A stretch of DNA of 64,000 nucleotides from Burkholderia ambifaria (GCF_001443045.1 NZ_LKPJ01000003.1:9125-73124); one strand, 5' to 3'; numbered from the stretch's first letter, positions 35,666 through 44,879 are shown. Numbers and translations: made by a program. Notes: generated by a model not told the origin, from the letters alone.

Positions 35666-36481
35666 ATGGATTCAGACATCATGCGTATCGGCCAGCGCAT
35701 TCGGCGCCTGCGCCGGGAGGCGAAGAAGACGCTGCTGGAAGTCGCGACAGAGGCGAACCTGTCGATCGGGTTCCTGTCGCAGGTCGAGCGCCATCTCACC
35801 GGCATCTCGCTGTCGTCGCTCGTCAACGTCGCGAAGGCGCTGAACGTGCCGCTCGGCACGCTGATCGACCAGCCGCGCCAGGCGCAGCCCGACTCGCACG
35901 CCGGCCGCCGCGAACCGTACGCGGTCGACGCCACGTCGCAGTGGTACGAGCGGCTGTCCACCACCTTCGACGGCAGCCAGATCAACGCGCTCAAGGTCCG
36001 GATGATGGAGGGCTACCGTTCGGAATGGGTCGCGCACGGCGGCGACGAGTTCGTGTACGTGCTGACCGGCCACGTCTGCTACACGATCGGCAAGAAGGAT
36101 TACCCGCTGTCGCCCGGCGACTCGCTGCACTTCGATGCGAGAAAGCGCCATCGCGTCGCGAACGTTGGCGACGGGCCCGCCGAACTCATCGCGGTCGGCA
36201 CGCTGCCGCTCTTCGACGACCGCTGCGCCGAATTCGGGTCCGCGGAGAGGGAAATCAGGCCGCTTGCGCGCGATGCCGGCGCGGCGCCGGGCGAGCCGCG
36301 CGTGAGCCGCCGTGAAGCGGCGCCGAAACGCGAGCGCGACACGGACGCCGCTCAGTCCACCGACACACCGGCCCGCGCAGCGGCAACCAAGCCGGCTGCC
36401 GGCAAGCCACGCGCGGCCGCCGGCAAACGTCCGGCCGCCGCCACCCCGGCCCGCCGCCCCCCCGCACGCACGACGAAATGA
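35666..36481 (+). CDS. XRE-cupin regulator with basic C-terminal tail
   Basis: 271-aa transcription factor. HTH of the XRE type at about residues 7-65 (IGQRIRRLRREAKKTLLEVA...SIGFLSQVER), then a cupin sensor domain at about 100-185 (EWVAHGGDEFVYVLTGHVCY and PLSPGDSLHFDARKRHRVAN). Such regulators often control polyamine or amino acid use. From about 190 the chain is Ala/Pro/Lys/Arg-rich (AATKPAAGKPRAAAGKRPAA), resembling the histone H1-like tails of beta-proteobacteria, which is unusual in this family. Start 35666 gives MDSDIMRIGQR with AAAGAG upstream; a longer frame to 35471 lacks support. Confidence 0.88.
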   Translation: MDSDIMRIGQRIRRLRREAKKTLLEVATEANLSIGFLSQVERHLTGISLSSLVNVAKALNVPLGTLIDQPRQAQPDSHAGRREPYAVDATSQWYERLSTTFDGSQINALKVRMMEGYRSEWVAHGGDEFVYVLTGHVCYTIGKKDYPLSPGDSLHFDARKRHRVANVGDGPAELIAVGTLPLFDDRCAEFGSAEREIRPLARDAGAAPGEPRVSRREAAPKRERDTDAAQSTDTPARAAATKPAAGKPRAAAGKRPAAATPARRPPARTTK

Positions 36482-36526
36482 CGGCTGGCGGCCGGGCGGC
36501 GCACCGCGCCACCCGCTTCTTCCGCA

Positions 36527-37768
36527 CTATTCGCCGATCGCCAGCGCCTGCTTGACGGCCTCGACCCGTGCGCGATGCACGGCGTCCTTGATCTGCATCG
36601 CATCGTTGCCGATACCGCGCGCGATCGCGCCCGCGTCGACGCTGCGCGCCGCCACCAGCGCCACGCGCAGCCGCTCGGCCTGCGGATACGGTTGCGTGTC
36701 GAGCCCGAGCCGGCCGCGCGCGTCCGATTCGCACGCCTGCAGCATCTCGGCGAAGCGCGCCGGCTTGCGCAGCGCGTCGCTACGCTCGAAGAGCCGCACC
36801 AGCGCGGCCGCGCCCATCTCCATCACGCGATGCAGGTTGCCGTGCTCGCGCGCGACCACCAGCGCAAGCTCGCGGCATTCGTTCGGCACGCGCAGCCGCT
36901 CGCACAACGGCTTGATGAGGTCGACGCTGCGGCCTTCATGGCCGACGTGGCGCGGCAGCACGTCGGCGGGCGTCGTCGCCTTGCCGAGATCGTGCGTGAG
37001 CGCCGCGAAGCGCACCGGCAGCGAATAGCCCTGCTTCGCCGCATAGTCGACGACCATCATCACGTGCACGCCCGTGTCGACTTCCGGGTGGTAGTCGGCG
37101 CGCTGCGGCACGCCCCACAGCGCGTCGACCTCGGGCAGGATGCGCGCGAGCGCGCCGCACGCGCGCAGCACCGCGAACATCCGCGACGGCTTCACCTCCA
37201 TCAGCCCGCGCGCGATCTCCTGCCACACGCGCTCGGGCACCAGCGCGTCCGCTTCGCCTGCCTCGACCATGCGCCGCATCAGCGCGAGCGTGTCGTCGGC
37301 GACCGTGAAATCCGCGAAGCGCGCGGCAAAGCGCGCGATCCGCAGGATCCGCACCGGATCCTCGACGAACGCGTCGCCCACGTGCCGGAACACGCGTGCG
37401 CGCAGGTCGGCCTGCCCGTCGAACGGATCGATCACCGGCCCGATCAGCGCGCCCTCCGGGCTCACTTCGCGCGCCATCGCGTTGATCGTCAGGTCGCGCC
37501 GCGCGAGGTCCTCGTCGAGCGTCACGTCCGGCGCGTAATAGAACTGGAAACCGTGATAGCCGGCCGCCGTCTTGCGCTCGGTGCGCGCAAGCGCGTATTC
37601 CTCCTGCGTGTCCGGATGCAGGAACACGGGGAAATCCTTGCCGACCGGCCGAAAGCCCTGCGCGGCCATCTGCTCGGGCGTCGCACCCACCACCACGTAG
37701 TCGCGGTCCTGCACCGGCACGCCGAGCAATTCGTCGCGGATCGCTCCACCTACTGCGTAGATGTTCAT
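36527..37768 (-). CDS. cca: CCA-adding tRNA nucleotidyltransferase, multifunctional
   Basis: Adds or repairs the 3' CCA of tRNAs. 413 aa, the length of the E. coli-type multifunctional enzyme. MNIYAVGGAIRDELLG holds the nucleotide-binding GG and the DRDYVVVG segment the catalytic acidic pair; RRDLTINAMA and RILRIARFAARF are further motifs. The C-terminal HD domain (LTHDLGKATTPADVLPRHVG) gives phosphohydrolase activity. Start overlaps the GST stop by 4 bases (ATGA). Confidence 0.95.
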   Translation of the reverse strand: MNIYAVGGAIRDELLGVPVQDRDYVVVGATPEQMAAQGFRPVGKDFPVFLHPDTQEEYALARTERKTAAGYHGFQFYYAPDVTLDEDLARRDLTINAMAREVSPEGALIGPVIDPFDGQADLRARVFRHVGDAFVEDPVRILRIARFAARFADFTVADDTLALMRRMVEAGEADALVPERVWQEIARGLMEVKPSRMFAVLRACGALARILPEVDALWGVPQRADYHPEVDTGVHVMMVVDYAAKQGYSLPVRFAALTHDLGKATTPADVLPRHVGHEGRSVDLIKPLCERLRVPNECRELALVVAREHGNLHRVMEMGAAALVRLFERSDALRKPARFAEMLQACESDARGRLGLDTQPYPQAERLRVALVAARSVDAGAIARGIGNDAMQIKDAVHRARVEAVKQALAIGE

Positions 37769-38412
37769 GGCGCGGGTTCGTATTCGGCAATCACGTTGGT
37801 TTCGCGGCGTGCGGCCTCGATCCAGCGCTGCACCGCCGGCAGCGCCGTCACGCGTGCCGCGTAGCCGGCCGCCTCCGGCGACAGCGCCGGCGCATACGTG
37901 TTGAAGCGCATCACGACGGGCGCATACATCGCATCGGCGATCCCGAATTCGCCGAACAGGAACGGGCCGCCCGATGCCTCGATGCACGCACCCCACAGCG
38001 CGTCGATGCGCGCGACGTCGGCGAGCGCATCCGGTGTCGCGCCGCGCCCCGGCATCGATGCACGCACGTTCATCCCCATCTGCGTGCGCAGCGCGGCGAA
38101 GCCCGAGTGCATCTCGGCCGAGATGCAGCGCGCATGCGCGCGATCGAGCGGATCGGCCGGCCACATCGGGAACTGCGGATAGCGCTCGGCGAGCGTCTCG
38201 GCGATCGCGAGCGAATCCCAGATCGCGGTGCCGTGATCGTCGATCAGGCACGGCACCTTGCCGGTCGGCGAGTACTCGCTGATGCGCGCGGCCGTGTCGT
38301 CGCGACGCAGCTCGATCGCGATCTCGTCGAACGGAATCCCGAAATGCGCGAGCAGCAGCCACGGCCGCATCGACCACGACGAATAGTTCTTGTCTCCAAT
38401 GACGAGTTTCAT
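37765..38412 (-). CDS. Glutathione S-transferase family protein
   Basis: 215-aa GST-like protein: thioredoxin-fold N-domain (about 1-80) with the catalytic Ser region NYSSWSMRPW and the GSH-contact PTGKVPCLID...IWDSLAIAE, then an all-helical C-domain. Substrate unknown. Upstream partner of cca, with a 4-base overlap, so both are co-translated. Confidence 0.92.
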   Translation of the reverse strand: MKLVIGDKNYSSWSMRPWLLLAHFGIPFDEIAIELRRDDTAARISEYSPTGKVPCLIDDHGTAIWDSLAIAETLAERYPQFPMWPADPLDRAHARCISAEMHSGFAALRTQMGMNVRASMPGRGATPDALADVARIDALWGACIEASGGPFLFGEFGIADAMYAPVVMRFNTYAPALSPEAAGYAARVTALPAVQRWIEAARRETNVIAEYEPAP

Positions 38413-38467
38413 GGCGGTGTTCCGATAAGCGCGAAAGTGAATGACGGAAAGCGACGGCTCGCGGCAC

Positions 38468-39430
38468 CTAGCGGCGCGAACGGAACCAGTCGAAGCGGGA
38501 GCGCCGCGCGGCGTGGCCGAGATATGCGGGCGCGATGCTCTCGAGACTCGCGGGCGACACCCCGAGTTCCGGCGCGAGCGGCCCGGACAGCACGTTCGGC
38601 ACCGACATCGACGCGAGATTGTCACGCGTGATCACCGGCTCGCCGGGCAGGCATTCGAACACGCGCGCCTGCAGCCTCGCGAGCGCGTCGGGCAGCCGCA
38701 CGATGCGTGCCTGCCGGCCGACCAGCGTGCCGCAATAGCGCACCAGCTGCTCGAGCGTATAGACGGTCGGGCCGCCGAGCTCGTAGGTCTTGCCGTGCGC
38801 GCCCGCGAGATCGAGCGTGTTGACGAAGGCGCGCACGACGTCGCCGACGAACACCGGCTGGAAGCGCGCGTCGGGCATCGCGAGCGGCAGCACGGGCAGC
38901 GTGCGCTGCAGGTTCGCGAACGTGTTGAGGAACGCGTCACCGGGGCCGAACACGACCGACGGGCGGAAGATCGTCAGTGCCAGCGAATCGGTCGCCGCGA
39001 CCGCATGCAACGCGGCCTCGCCGTCGCCCTTCGAGCGCTGGTACATGCTCGGGCCGTGCGAATCGGCGCCGAGCGCGCTCATATGCAGCACGCGCCGCAC
39101 GCCGACTTCGACGCATGCGGCGGCGAGCGCGGCCGGCAGCGCGACGTGCGCGCGCTCGAACCCGGGCCCGTACGGCGTGCCGCGGCCGCCGTGCAACACG
39201 CCGACGAGATTGACGGCCGCGTGCGCGCCGGCGACGAAGCGGGCCAGCGTGCGCGTATCGAACGCATCGAGTTCGACGATCTCGACCGGCAGCATCTGCA
39301 GGTGGCGCGCGTGCTCGCGCCGCCGCGTGCCGATCCGCACCTGCTTGCCGGCGTCGAGCAGCGCGTTGACGAGCCGGCTGCCGATGAAGCCGGTGCCGCC
39401 CAATAGCGCGACAGTCTGGCGATCATCCAT
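38468..39430 (-). CDS. NAD(P)-binding protein, complex I NDUFA9-like
   Basis: 320-aa atypical short-chain dehydrogenase. Rossmann motif LLGGTGFIGSRLV at residues 8-20; GRAN-like HLQMLPVEIVELD and the YQRSKGDGEAAL segment with the Tyr-x-x-x-Lys pair replaced by Tyr-Gln-Arg-Ser-Lys. Matches the NDUFA9/YfcH-type family whose bacterial role is unclear. Start 39430 is 13 bases before the repeat element copy 2, which fills the upstream gap. It reads away from the lytic transglycosylase on the same strand. Confidence 0.88.
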   Translation of the reverse strand: MDDRQTVALLGGTGFIGSRLVNALLDAGKQVRIGTRRREHARHLQMLPVEIVELDAFDTRTLARFVAGAHAAVNLVGVLHGGRGTPYGPGFERAHVALPAALAAACVEVGVRRVLHMSALGADSHGPSMYQRSKGDGEAALHAVAATDSLALTIFRPSVVFGPGDAFLNTFANLQRTLPVLPLAMPDARFQPVFVGDVVRAFVNTLDLAGAHGKTYELGGPTVYTLEQLVRYCGTLVGRQARIVRLPDALARLQARVFECLPGEPVITRDNLASMSVPNVLSGPLAPELGVSPASLESIAPAYLGHAARRSRFDWFRSRR

Positions 39431-39442
39431 GTTCGAGACCTC

Positions 39443-39761
39443 TAAGGGGCTGTTCACGCTAATAACGGGCTTGCGAACGAGCCTTGCCGGCTGCCCCCCC
39501 AAGGGGACTTCCTTCGGGCGCGTGCAAGAAGCAAGGAGCGCCGTTTGGCCTAGCCAAACAAGCGACGCGCGACGCCGCAATGCGGCCGGCAAGGCTCGTT
39601 CCCCTGTTTGGAAAAAATCATTCGCGGGGCTGGCCGCCAGAAGGGCCGATCGCTGCGTCATGCTCCTTGCGAATACGTCGAGTATTCGCTTCGTCGCAAT
39701 CCTTGCGCTCGGCCCTTCTGGCGGCCAGCGCAAGCCCGTTGTTAGCGTGAACAGCCCCTTA
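39443..39761. repeat. Nested-palindrome intergenic element, copy 2
   Basis: 319-bp element, inverted relative to copy 1. Outer inverted repeat of 32 bp with one mismatch (39443-39474, 39730-39761; TAAGGGGCTGTTCACGCTAA...). Module A has perfect 15-bp arms (39476-39490, 39586-39600) around the same GTTTGGCCTAGCCAAAC and AAGGGGACTTCCTT core as copy 1; module B has perfect 19-bp arms (39629-39647, 39711-39729) around GCGAATAC...GTATTCGC. The arms share almost no sequence with copy 1 although cores do. Ends again TA-AGGG...CCCT-TA. It fills the gap between two minus-strand genes. Confidence 0.9.
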
Positions 39762-39801
39762 AACACTGCCGCGTCTCGCGCGGCAGTGTGTATGTTGCGG
39801 A

Positions 39802-41754
39802 TCAGGGCGAGATCATGCCTAGACGTTTCTTCAACGACTGCGGTTTGCCCTCGAAGAGCGCCGCGTAGTAGACGGTATTCGACAGCACGTTCTTCACGTA
39901 GTCGCGCGTCTCGTTGAATGGAATCGTCTCTGCGAAGATCGCGCCTTCAACCGGTTGCGTCAACACCTGGCGCCACTGGCGCGGCCGGCCAGGGCCCGCG
40001 TTGTAACCGGCGGTCGCCAGCACCGGCGAGCTGTCGAAGGTGTTGTAGATGTCCGCCAGATACCAGGTGCCGAGCTGGATGTTGGTATTGATGTCGTGCA
40101 TCTGCGCACGCGTGATCGCGCCCATCCCGAGCTTCTTCGCGACGAGTTGCGCGGTGGCCGGCATCAGCTGCATCAGCCCGCCCGCGCCGACCGACGAACG
40201 CGCGTTCGTGATGAAGCGCGACTCCTGGCGGATCAGCCCGTACGCCCATTCGATGTCGAGGCCCGACGACTGCGCGTAGCGCTCGACGATGTCGCGATAC
40301 GGCGACGGGTAGCGCAGCGTGAAGTCGTGCTCGGCCTTCGTGCGGTCGGCCGTATTGACCGTGCGGTCGAGCAGGTCGATGCGCTTGCCGTATTCGGCGG
40401 CCGCGAGCAGCTGGCGATCGGTCATCCCGCGCAGCGGCCAGTTCCATTCGCGGTTGCCTTCGAGACGCAGGTTCAGCCCGTAGAAGCGCTGCGCGAGCGC
40501 GAAGCCCGGGATCTTGCTCATCGCGTCGACCTCGGCGTCGCTCACCTTCGTGCGCGGCGGAATCGACGTGCGCTGGCCGAGTTCCTCACCGGCGAGCTGC
40601 CCGTAGAAGTTGAACTGGCCCGCGACCTGCTCGAATTCCTGGTTCGCCTGCAGCGTGTCGCCGCTCTGCTTGAGCGCACGCGCATGCCAGTAGATCCATG
40701 CCGGATCGTCGCGCAGCGACGGCGGCATCTGTTCGATCGACCAGCGCACCATCGGCCAGTTGCCGACGAGCAGCGCGGCGCGCGTGCGCCATTCGTAGCC
40801 CGGGTTCGACAGCGGCGCGTTCGCGGATTTCGCATACCAGACCGACGCGAGCGGCGAGCGCTTGATCGCGCCCTGGTAGCCGATCGCGCCCCACGCGATC
40901 GCCTGCTCCTGCTTCGTCAGCGAGCCGGCGACCGACGTCAGCATCCCTGCTGCCGCGTCCGGATCGTTGCGCGCCATGCGGCCGAGCGCGATCAGCGCGA
41001 GCTGGTGCGATGCGGCGTCGGGGCCGACGCCGCGCGCGAGATACAGCGGCGGCGCGCTCGTCGCCTGGTCGAAGCCGACCGGGCGCGGACCGAGCGCGTC
41101 GACGATCTTGCCGCCGAGCGTCGTGTAGTTCTGCTCGTACGCGAGGCGCGCCTGCTGCCACACGTCGTCGCTCGTGAACTGCTGGTTGACCGTCAGTGCC
41201 GTAATCAGGTCGACACAGGCGTCGCCGTAGTATTTCGGCTCGACGAGCAGCGCGCGCGCCGCCTCGGCGACGTTCTCGCCACGCGCCGCGCGCGATTCGA
41301 GCGCGTAGCACTTGACCTGCGTGTCGTCGTCGAGCACGAAGCGCTTGTACTGGTCGTCGAAGTTGCGCCAGTCGTGGCGCGCGCCGAGCACGAGCAGGTA
41401 GTCGTTGCGCAGGCGGTCGGCGATCGCCTGGCCGTCGTAGCGCTGCAGGAACGACTGCACGGGGGCGTCGGGCGCGTCGACACGCGCGCGGCCCGTCGAA
41501 TCGAACAGCTGCGGCTTGATCTGGAAATACTCGACGTAGGACGGGACCGGATAATTCGGGATCGTCGACGCGAGCTGCGCGGCCTTCGCGGCGTCGTTGC
41601 GGCGCGCGGCTTCGCGAAGCTGCACGAAGATCTGGTCGTCCCCGGCGAGCGTGTCGTCGTTCGGTGCCGCACACGCGGCCGTGCCCGCGACGAGCGCGGC
41701 GGCCGACAGCGCGAGCGCGAGCGCGCGATATACTCGGAAAAGGCTGTTCGACAT
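39802..41754 (-). CDS. slt: Soluble lytic murein transglycosylase
   Basis: Periplasmic exo-type muramidase that cleaves peptidoglycan to 1,6-anhydro-muropeptides. 650 aa: signal peptide of about 30 residues (start MSNSLFRVYRALALALSAAA), a superhelical TPR-like body (about 45-470) and a C-terminal SLT catalytic domain. The catalytic Glu is in GLIRQESRFI (about residue 510), followed by the SSVGAGGLMQLMPATA and AGYNAGPGRPRQW motifs. Start at 41754 is only 20 bases from the divergent folate gene, so their promoters overlap the other's coding region. Confidence 0.94.
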   Translation of the reverse strand: MSNSLFRVYRALALALSAAALVAGTAACAAPNDDTLAGDDQIFVQLREAARRNDAAKAAQLASTIPNYPVPSYVEYFQIKPQLFDSTGRARVDAPDAPVQSFLQRYDGQAIADRLRNDYLLVLGARHDWRNFDDQYKRFVLDDDTQVKCYALESRAARGENVAEAARALLVEPKYYGDACVDLITALTVNQQFTSDDVWQQARLAYEQNYTTLGGKIVDALGPRPVGFDQATSAPPLYLARGVGPDAASHQLALIALGRMARNDPDAAAGMLTSVAGSLTKQEQAIAWGAIGYQGAIKRSPLASVWYAKSANAPLSNPGYEWRTRAALLVGNWPMVRWSIEQMPPSLRDDPAWIYWHARALKQSGDTLQANQEFEQVAGQFNFYGQLAGEELGQRTSIPPRTKVSDAEVDAMSKIPGFALAQRFYGLNLRLEGNREWNWPLRGMTDRQLLAAAEYGKRIDLLDRTVNTADRTKAEHDFTLRYPSPYRDIVERYAQSSGLDIEWAYGLIRQESRFITNARSSVGAGGLMQLMPATAQLVAKKLGMGAITRAQMHDINTNIQLGTWYLADIYNTFDSSPVLATAGYNAGPGRPRQWRQVLTQPVEGAIFAETIPFNETRDYVKNVLSNTVYYAALFEGKPQSLKKRLGMISP

Positions 41755-41774
41755 CGTTTTGAATGGAGCACGAA

Positions 41775-42374
41775 GTGAGCGAAAGCATAGCATGCAACCC
41801 TGTGCCGAACCCGAAGGTTGCGCTGCGCAAAACGCTGTCCGGCGCGCGTCGCGACGCCGCGTCGCAGCCCGATGCAAACGCCGCACTCGACACACGGCTG
41901 CGCCTGTTGCTCGCGCAGCTCGCACCGCGCACGGTCGGCTTCTACTGGCCGCTGCCGGGCGAATTCGACGCGCGCGACGCGGTGCTCGCGTGGTCCGCGG
42001 CCGGCACGGGCCGCCGTGCCGCGCTGCCGGTGATCGGCGAGCGCCACACCCCGCTCGCGTTCCATGCGTGGGATGCGCACACGCCGATGCGCGAAGGGCA
42101 TCACCGGATTCCGGAACCGGCGTCGGGAATCGTCGTCGTGCCCGACCTGTTGCTGATTCCGTGTGTGGGATTCGATCTGCAGCGCTACCGGCTCGGCTAT
42201 GGCGGCGGCTATTACGACCGCACGCTCGCGACGTGGCCGGGCGACACGCTGCCGGTGACGGTCGGCATCGCGTATGAAGCGTGCCGCGTGGATGCGCTGC
42301 CGGCCGAAGCACACGATCTCGCGATGCGCTGGATCGTGACCGACGGCGCGCTTTACCCGGCCGCTGCCGGATGA
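41775..42374 (+). CDS. 5-formyltetrahydrofolate cyclo-ligase
   Basis: Converts 5-formyl-THF to 5,10-methenyl-THF with ATP in the cytosol. 199 aa. KVALRKTLSGARRD at the N-terminus (ATP-binding Arg/Lys) and the C-terminal LIPCVGFDLQRYRLGYGGGYYDRTL motif are diagnostic. The GTG at 41775 is preferred because GGAG lies 7 bases ahead; the ATG at 41763 has no ribosome site and would add four residues. Confidence 0.92.
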   Translation: MSESIACNPVPNPKVALRKTLSGARRDAASQPDANAALDTRLRLLLAQLAPRTVGFYWPLPGEFDARDAVLAWSAAGTGRRAALPVIGERHTPLAFHAWDAHTPMREGHHRIPEPASGIVVVPDLLLIPCVGFDLQRYRLGYGGGYYDRTLATWPGDTLPVTVGIAYEACRVDALPAEAHDLAMRWIVTDGALYPAAAG

Positions 42375-42442
42375 CGCGGCGCGCGACACCGCGTCAGCGG
42401 CATGCCGCGCGTCACCGCGTTCACCGTCCCGTCCGCAATCGT

Positions 42443-42955
42443 TTACAGCGAGGCCGCCGCGCGCGCGGCCGTGTCGTAGAGGCCCGATGCGTGGCGCAGC
42501 AGCTGCGCCGCGTCGCCGATCTGCGCGTTGGTGAGTCCGCTGTCCTTCAGCGTCTCGATCAGGCAATGCTCGCGCACCTCCCGATACTTCAGGCACAGCT
42601 CGCGGCCCGCGTCGGTCGCGAAGAAGAACACTTCCTTGCCGCTCTTCTCGCTCTTCACATAGCCGCGCGCGATCAGTTTTTTCAGCGCATAGGTCGCGAC
42701 GTGCGTATCCTCGATATTGAGCACGAAGCAGATGTCGGCGAGCTTTTTCTTGCGTTCGCGATGGCTGACGTGATGCAGCAGCGACACCTCGACCGCCGTC
42801 ATGTCCTTCGCGCCCGCCGCCGACATGCAGCGCACCATCCAGCGGTTGAATGCGTTGCCGGCCATGATGAGCCCGTATTCGAGCTCCGACAGCTCCGCGC
42901 TCGAATCGGAAACGAGGTGTTCGGATGACACGATCTTGGTCGCAGGACGCTTCAT
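42443..42955 (-). CDS. Winged-helix (MarR-like) transcription regulator
   Basis: 170-aa winged-helix DNA-binding protein. The core AVEVSLLHHVSHRERKKKLA / NIEDTHVATYALKKLIARGY is a MarR-like wHTH; the KSGKEVFFFATDAGRELC segment is the wing. N-terminal LEYGLIMAGNAFNRWMVRCM forms dimer helices. Start at 42955 (MKRPATKIV) is preferred on family grounds; a longer in-frame start at 43066 overlaps the operator. Divergent from pxpBCA, so likely its regulator, with a palindrome in the gap. Ligand unknown. Confidence 0.82.
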   Translation of the reverse strand: MKRPATKIVSSEHLVSDSSAELSELEYGLIMAGNAFNRWMVRCMSAAGAKDMTAVEVSLLHHVSHRERKKKLADICFVLNIEDTHVATYALKKLIARGYVKSEKSGKEVFFFATDAGRELCLKYREVREHCLIETLKDSGLTNAQIGDAAQLLRHASGLYDTAARAAASL

Positions 42956-43045
42956 GGAAAGGCGGCGCAAGCCGGATGTCAGAGTGTGCCGAGTGTACGA
43001 CAGAAGCCGCCGCATCCGGGCTAGGCGAAAACGCTTATTGGGAAG

Positions 43046-43066
43046 TTGTCGATATTTTATTGACAA
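43046..43066. promoter_or_regulatory. Palindrome in regulator / pxpB gap
   Basis: Inverted repeat TTGTC-N11-GACAA (43046-43050 and 43062-43066) inside an AT-rich stretch. Size and composition fit a dimeric winged-helix operator controlling the divergent genes. Confidence 0.5.
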
Positions 43067-43103
43067 TGTGCGCTAACATTGCCGTCCGAACCGTGCCAGT
43101 CCG

Positions 43104-43760
43104 ATGACGCAACCCCGCATTTATCCGCTCGGCGATGCCGCCCTCGTCTGCGAGGTGCCGCCGCCCGCCACGCTCGATTGCCAGCGCCGCGTCTGGGCCG
43201 TCGCCGAGGTCGCGCGCGCGTGGCCCGACGTGATCGACGTCGTGCCGGGCATGAACAACCTGACGATCGTGTTCGACGCGCTCGCCGCGACGGCCGAGTC
43301 GCTCACGCCGGCGCTGCGCGACGCGTGGGAAACCGCCGACGTCGAGCACGCGGACGGCCGCGACATCGAGATCCCGGTCGAATACGGCGGCGCCGCCGGG
43401 CCCGACCTGCCGGCCGTCGCCGCGCATACGGGGCTGTCGGCCGATGAAGTCGTCGCGCGCCACGTGGCCGGCGAATACGTCGTGTTCTTCGTCGGTTTCC
43501 AGCCGGGCTTCGCGTATCTCGGCGGCCTCGATGCGTCGCTGCATACGCCGCGCCGCGCGGCACCGCGCCTCGAAGTGCCGGCCGGCTCGGTCGGCATCGG
43601 CGGTGCGCAGACGGGCATCTATCCGGCCACGTCGCCCGGCGGCTGGCAGCTGATCGGCCGCACGTCGCACGTGCTGTTCGACCCGACGCGGTCGCAGCCG
43701 ACGCTGCTGCTGCCCGGCGACCGCGTGCGCTTCACCATTGCCGGAGTCGACGCGACATGA
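43104..43760 (+). CDS. pxpB: 5-oxoprolinase subunit B
   Basis: Subunit of the ATP-dependent 5-oxoprolinase PxpABC that reopens pyroglutamate to glutamate. 218 aa, KipI/cyclophilin-like fold. The conserved FVGFQPGFAYLGGLD and VPAGSVGIGGAQTGIYPATSPGGW motifs are present. Start ATG 43104 is chosen by family N-terminus. Overlaps pxpC by 4 bases. Confidence 0.94.
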   Translation: MTQPRIYPLGDAALVCEVPPPATLDCQRRVWAVAEVARAWPDVIDVVPGMNNLTIVFDALAATAESLTPALRDAWETADVEHADGRDIEIPVEYGGAAGPDLPAVAAHTGLSADEVVARHVAGEYVVFFVGFQPGFAYLGGLDASLHTPRRAAPRLEVPAGSVGIGGAQTGIYPATSPGGWQLIGRTSHVLFDPTRSQPTLLLPGDRVRFTIAGVDAT

Positions 43761-44824
43761 GCCAGAACACCGCACCGGGCACGATCGAGGTCGTCCGCGC
43801 CGGCCCGCTGTCGACCGTGCAGGATCTCGGCCGCCGCGGCACACGCCATCTCGGCGTCGCGCAAGGCGGCGCGCTCGACGGTCTCGCGCTCGAGGTCGGC
43901 AACCGCCTCGTCGGCAATCGCCCCGACGCGGCGGCCGTCGAGATCACGATCGGTCCGGCCGCGTTCCGCTTCACGCGCGCGACGCGCATCGCGATCACCG
44001 GCACCGAATTCGGCGCGACGCTCGACGGCAAGCCCGTGTTTTCATGGTGGAGCCTGCCGGTCACGGCCGGGCAGACGCTCGTGCTGCCGGCCGCGAAGCG
44101 CGGGATGCGCGGCTATCTGTGCATCGCAGGCGGCATCGACGTGCTGCCGATGCTCGGCTCGCGCAGCACCGATCTCGCGTCGCGCTTCGGCGGCCTCGGC
44201 GGCCGCGCGCTGCGCGACGGCGACCGGCTCCCGATCGGTGTGCCGCCGGCCGGCGCCGGCTGCCTCGCGGCCGATGCGCCTGAGTTCGGCGTGAAGGCGC
44301 CCGCGTGGTGCGCGTTCGTGCGCGTCGACGAGCCGCCGCGCCGCCACCGTCCCGCGCATGCGCCATGGGCGATGCCCGTGCGCGTGCTGCCGGGCCCCGA
44401 CTACGCGTCGTTCGCGGCCGATTCGCAGCAGGCGTTCTGGGACGAGGAATGGCTCGTCACCGCGAACAGCAACCGGATGGGCTATCGGCTCGCCGGCGCC
44501 GAGCTCGCGCGCGAGCGGCCGGCCGAGCTGCTGTCGCACGCGGTGCTGCCCGGCACGATCCAGGTGCCGCCGAACGGCCAGCCGATCGTGCTGATGCACG
44601 ACGCGCAGACCACCGGCGGCTATCCGAAGATCGGCACGGTGATCCGCGCGGATCTCTGGAAACTTGCGCAAGCACGGCTCAACCTGCCGATCCGCTTCGT
44701 GCGCACGACACCCGACGCCGCGCGCGCCGCCCTGACCGCAGAACGTGCCTATCTGCGGCAGATCGACGTCGCGATCGAGATGCGCGAGGAAGCGCGCCGC
44801 CGCGCGCAGTCGCGCGCGGCGTGA
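43757..44824 (+). CDS. pxpC: 5-oxoprolinase subunit C
   Basis: 355-aa KipA-type subunit, related to the C-terminal part of urea amidolyase and often annotated as biotin-dependent carboxyltransferase, but it works with PxpA and PxpB on 5-oxoproline. [22 protein letters not shown] and the C-terminal [10 protein letters not shown]...[25 protein letters not shown] motifs are typical. Start overlaps pxpB (ATGA). Confidence 0.93.
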   Translation: MSQNTAPGTIEVVRAGPLSTVQDLGRRGTRHLGVAQGGALDGLALEVGNRLVGNRPDAAAVEITIGPAAFRFTRATRIAITGTEFGATLDGKPVFSWWSLPVTAGQTLVLPAAKRGMRGYLCIAGGIDVLPMLGSRSTDLASRFGGLGGRALRDGDRLPIGVPPAGAGCLAADAPEFGVKAPAWCAFVRVDEPPRRHRPAHAPWAMPVRVLPGPDYASFAADSQQAFWDEEWLVTANSNRMGYRLAGAELARERPAELLSHAVLPGTIQVPPNGQPIVLMHDAQTTGGYPKIGTVIRADLWKLAQARLNLPIRFVRTTPDAARAALTAERAYLRQIDVAIEMREEARRRAQSRAA

Positions 44825-44879
44825 CAATGGCGGAAGCAACACGGAGGACGCGCCACGCCATCAGTGGACGAGGAACATT

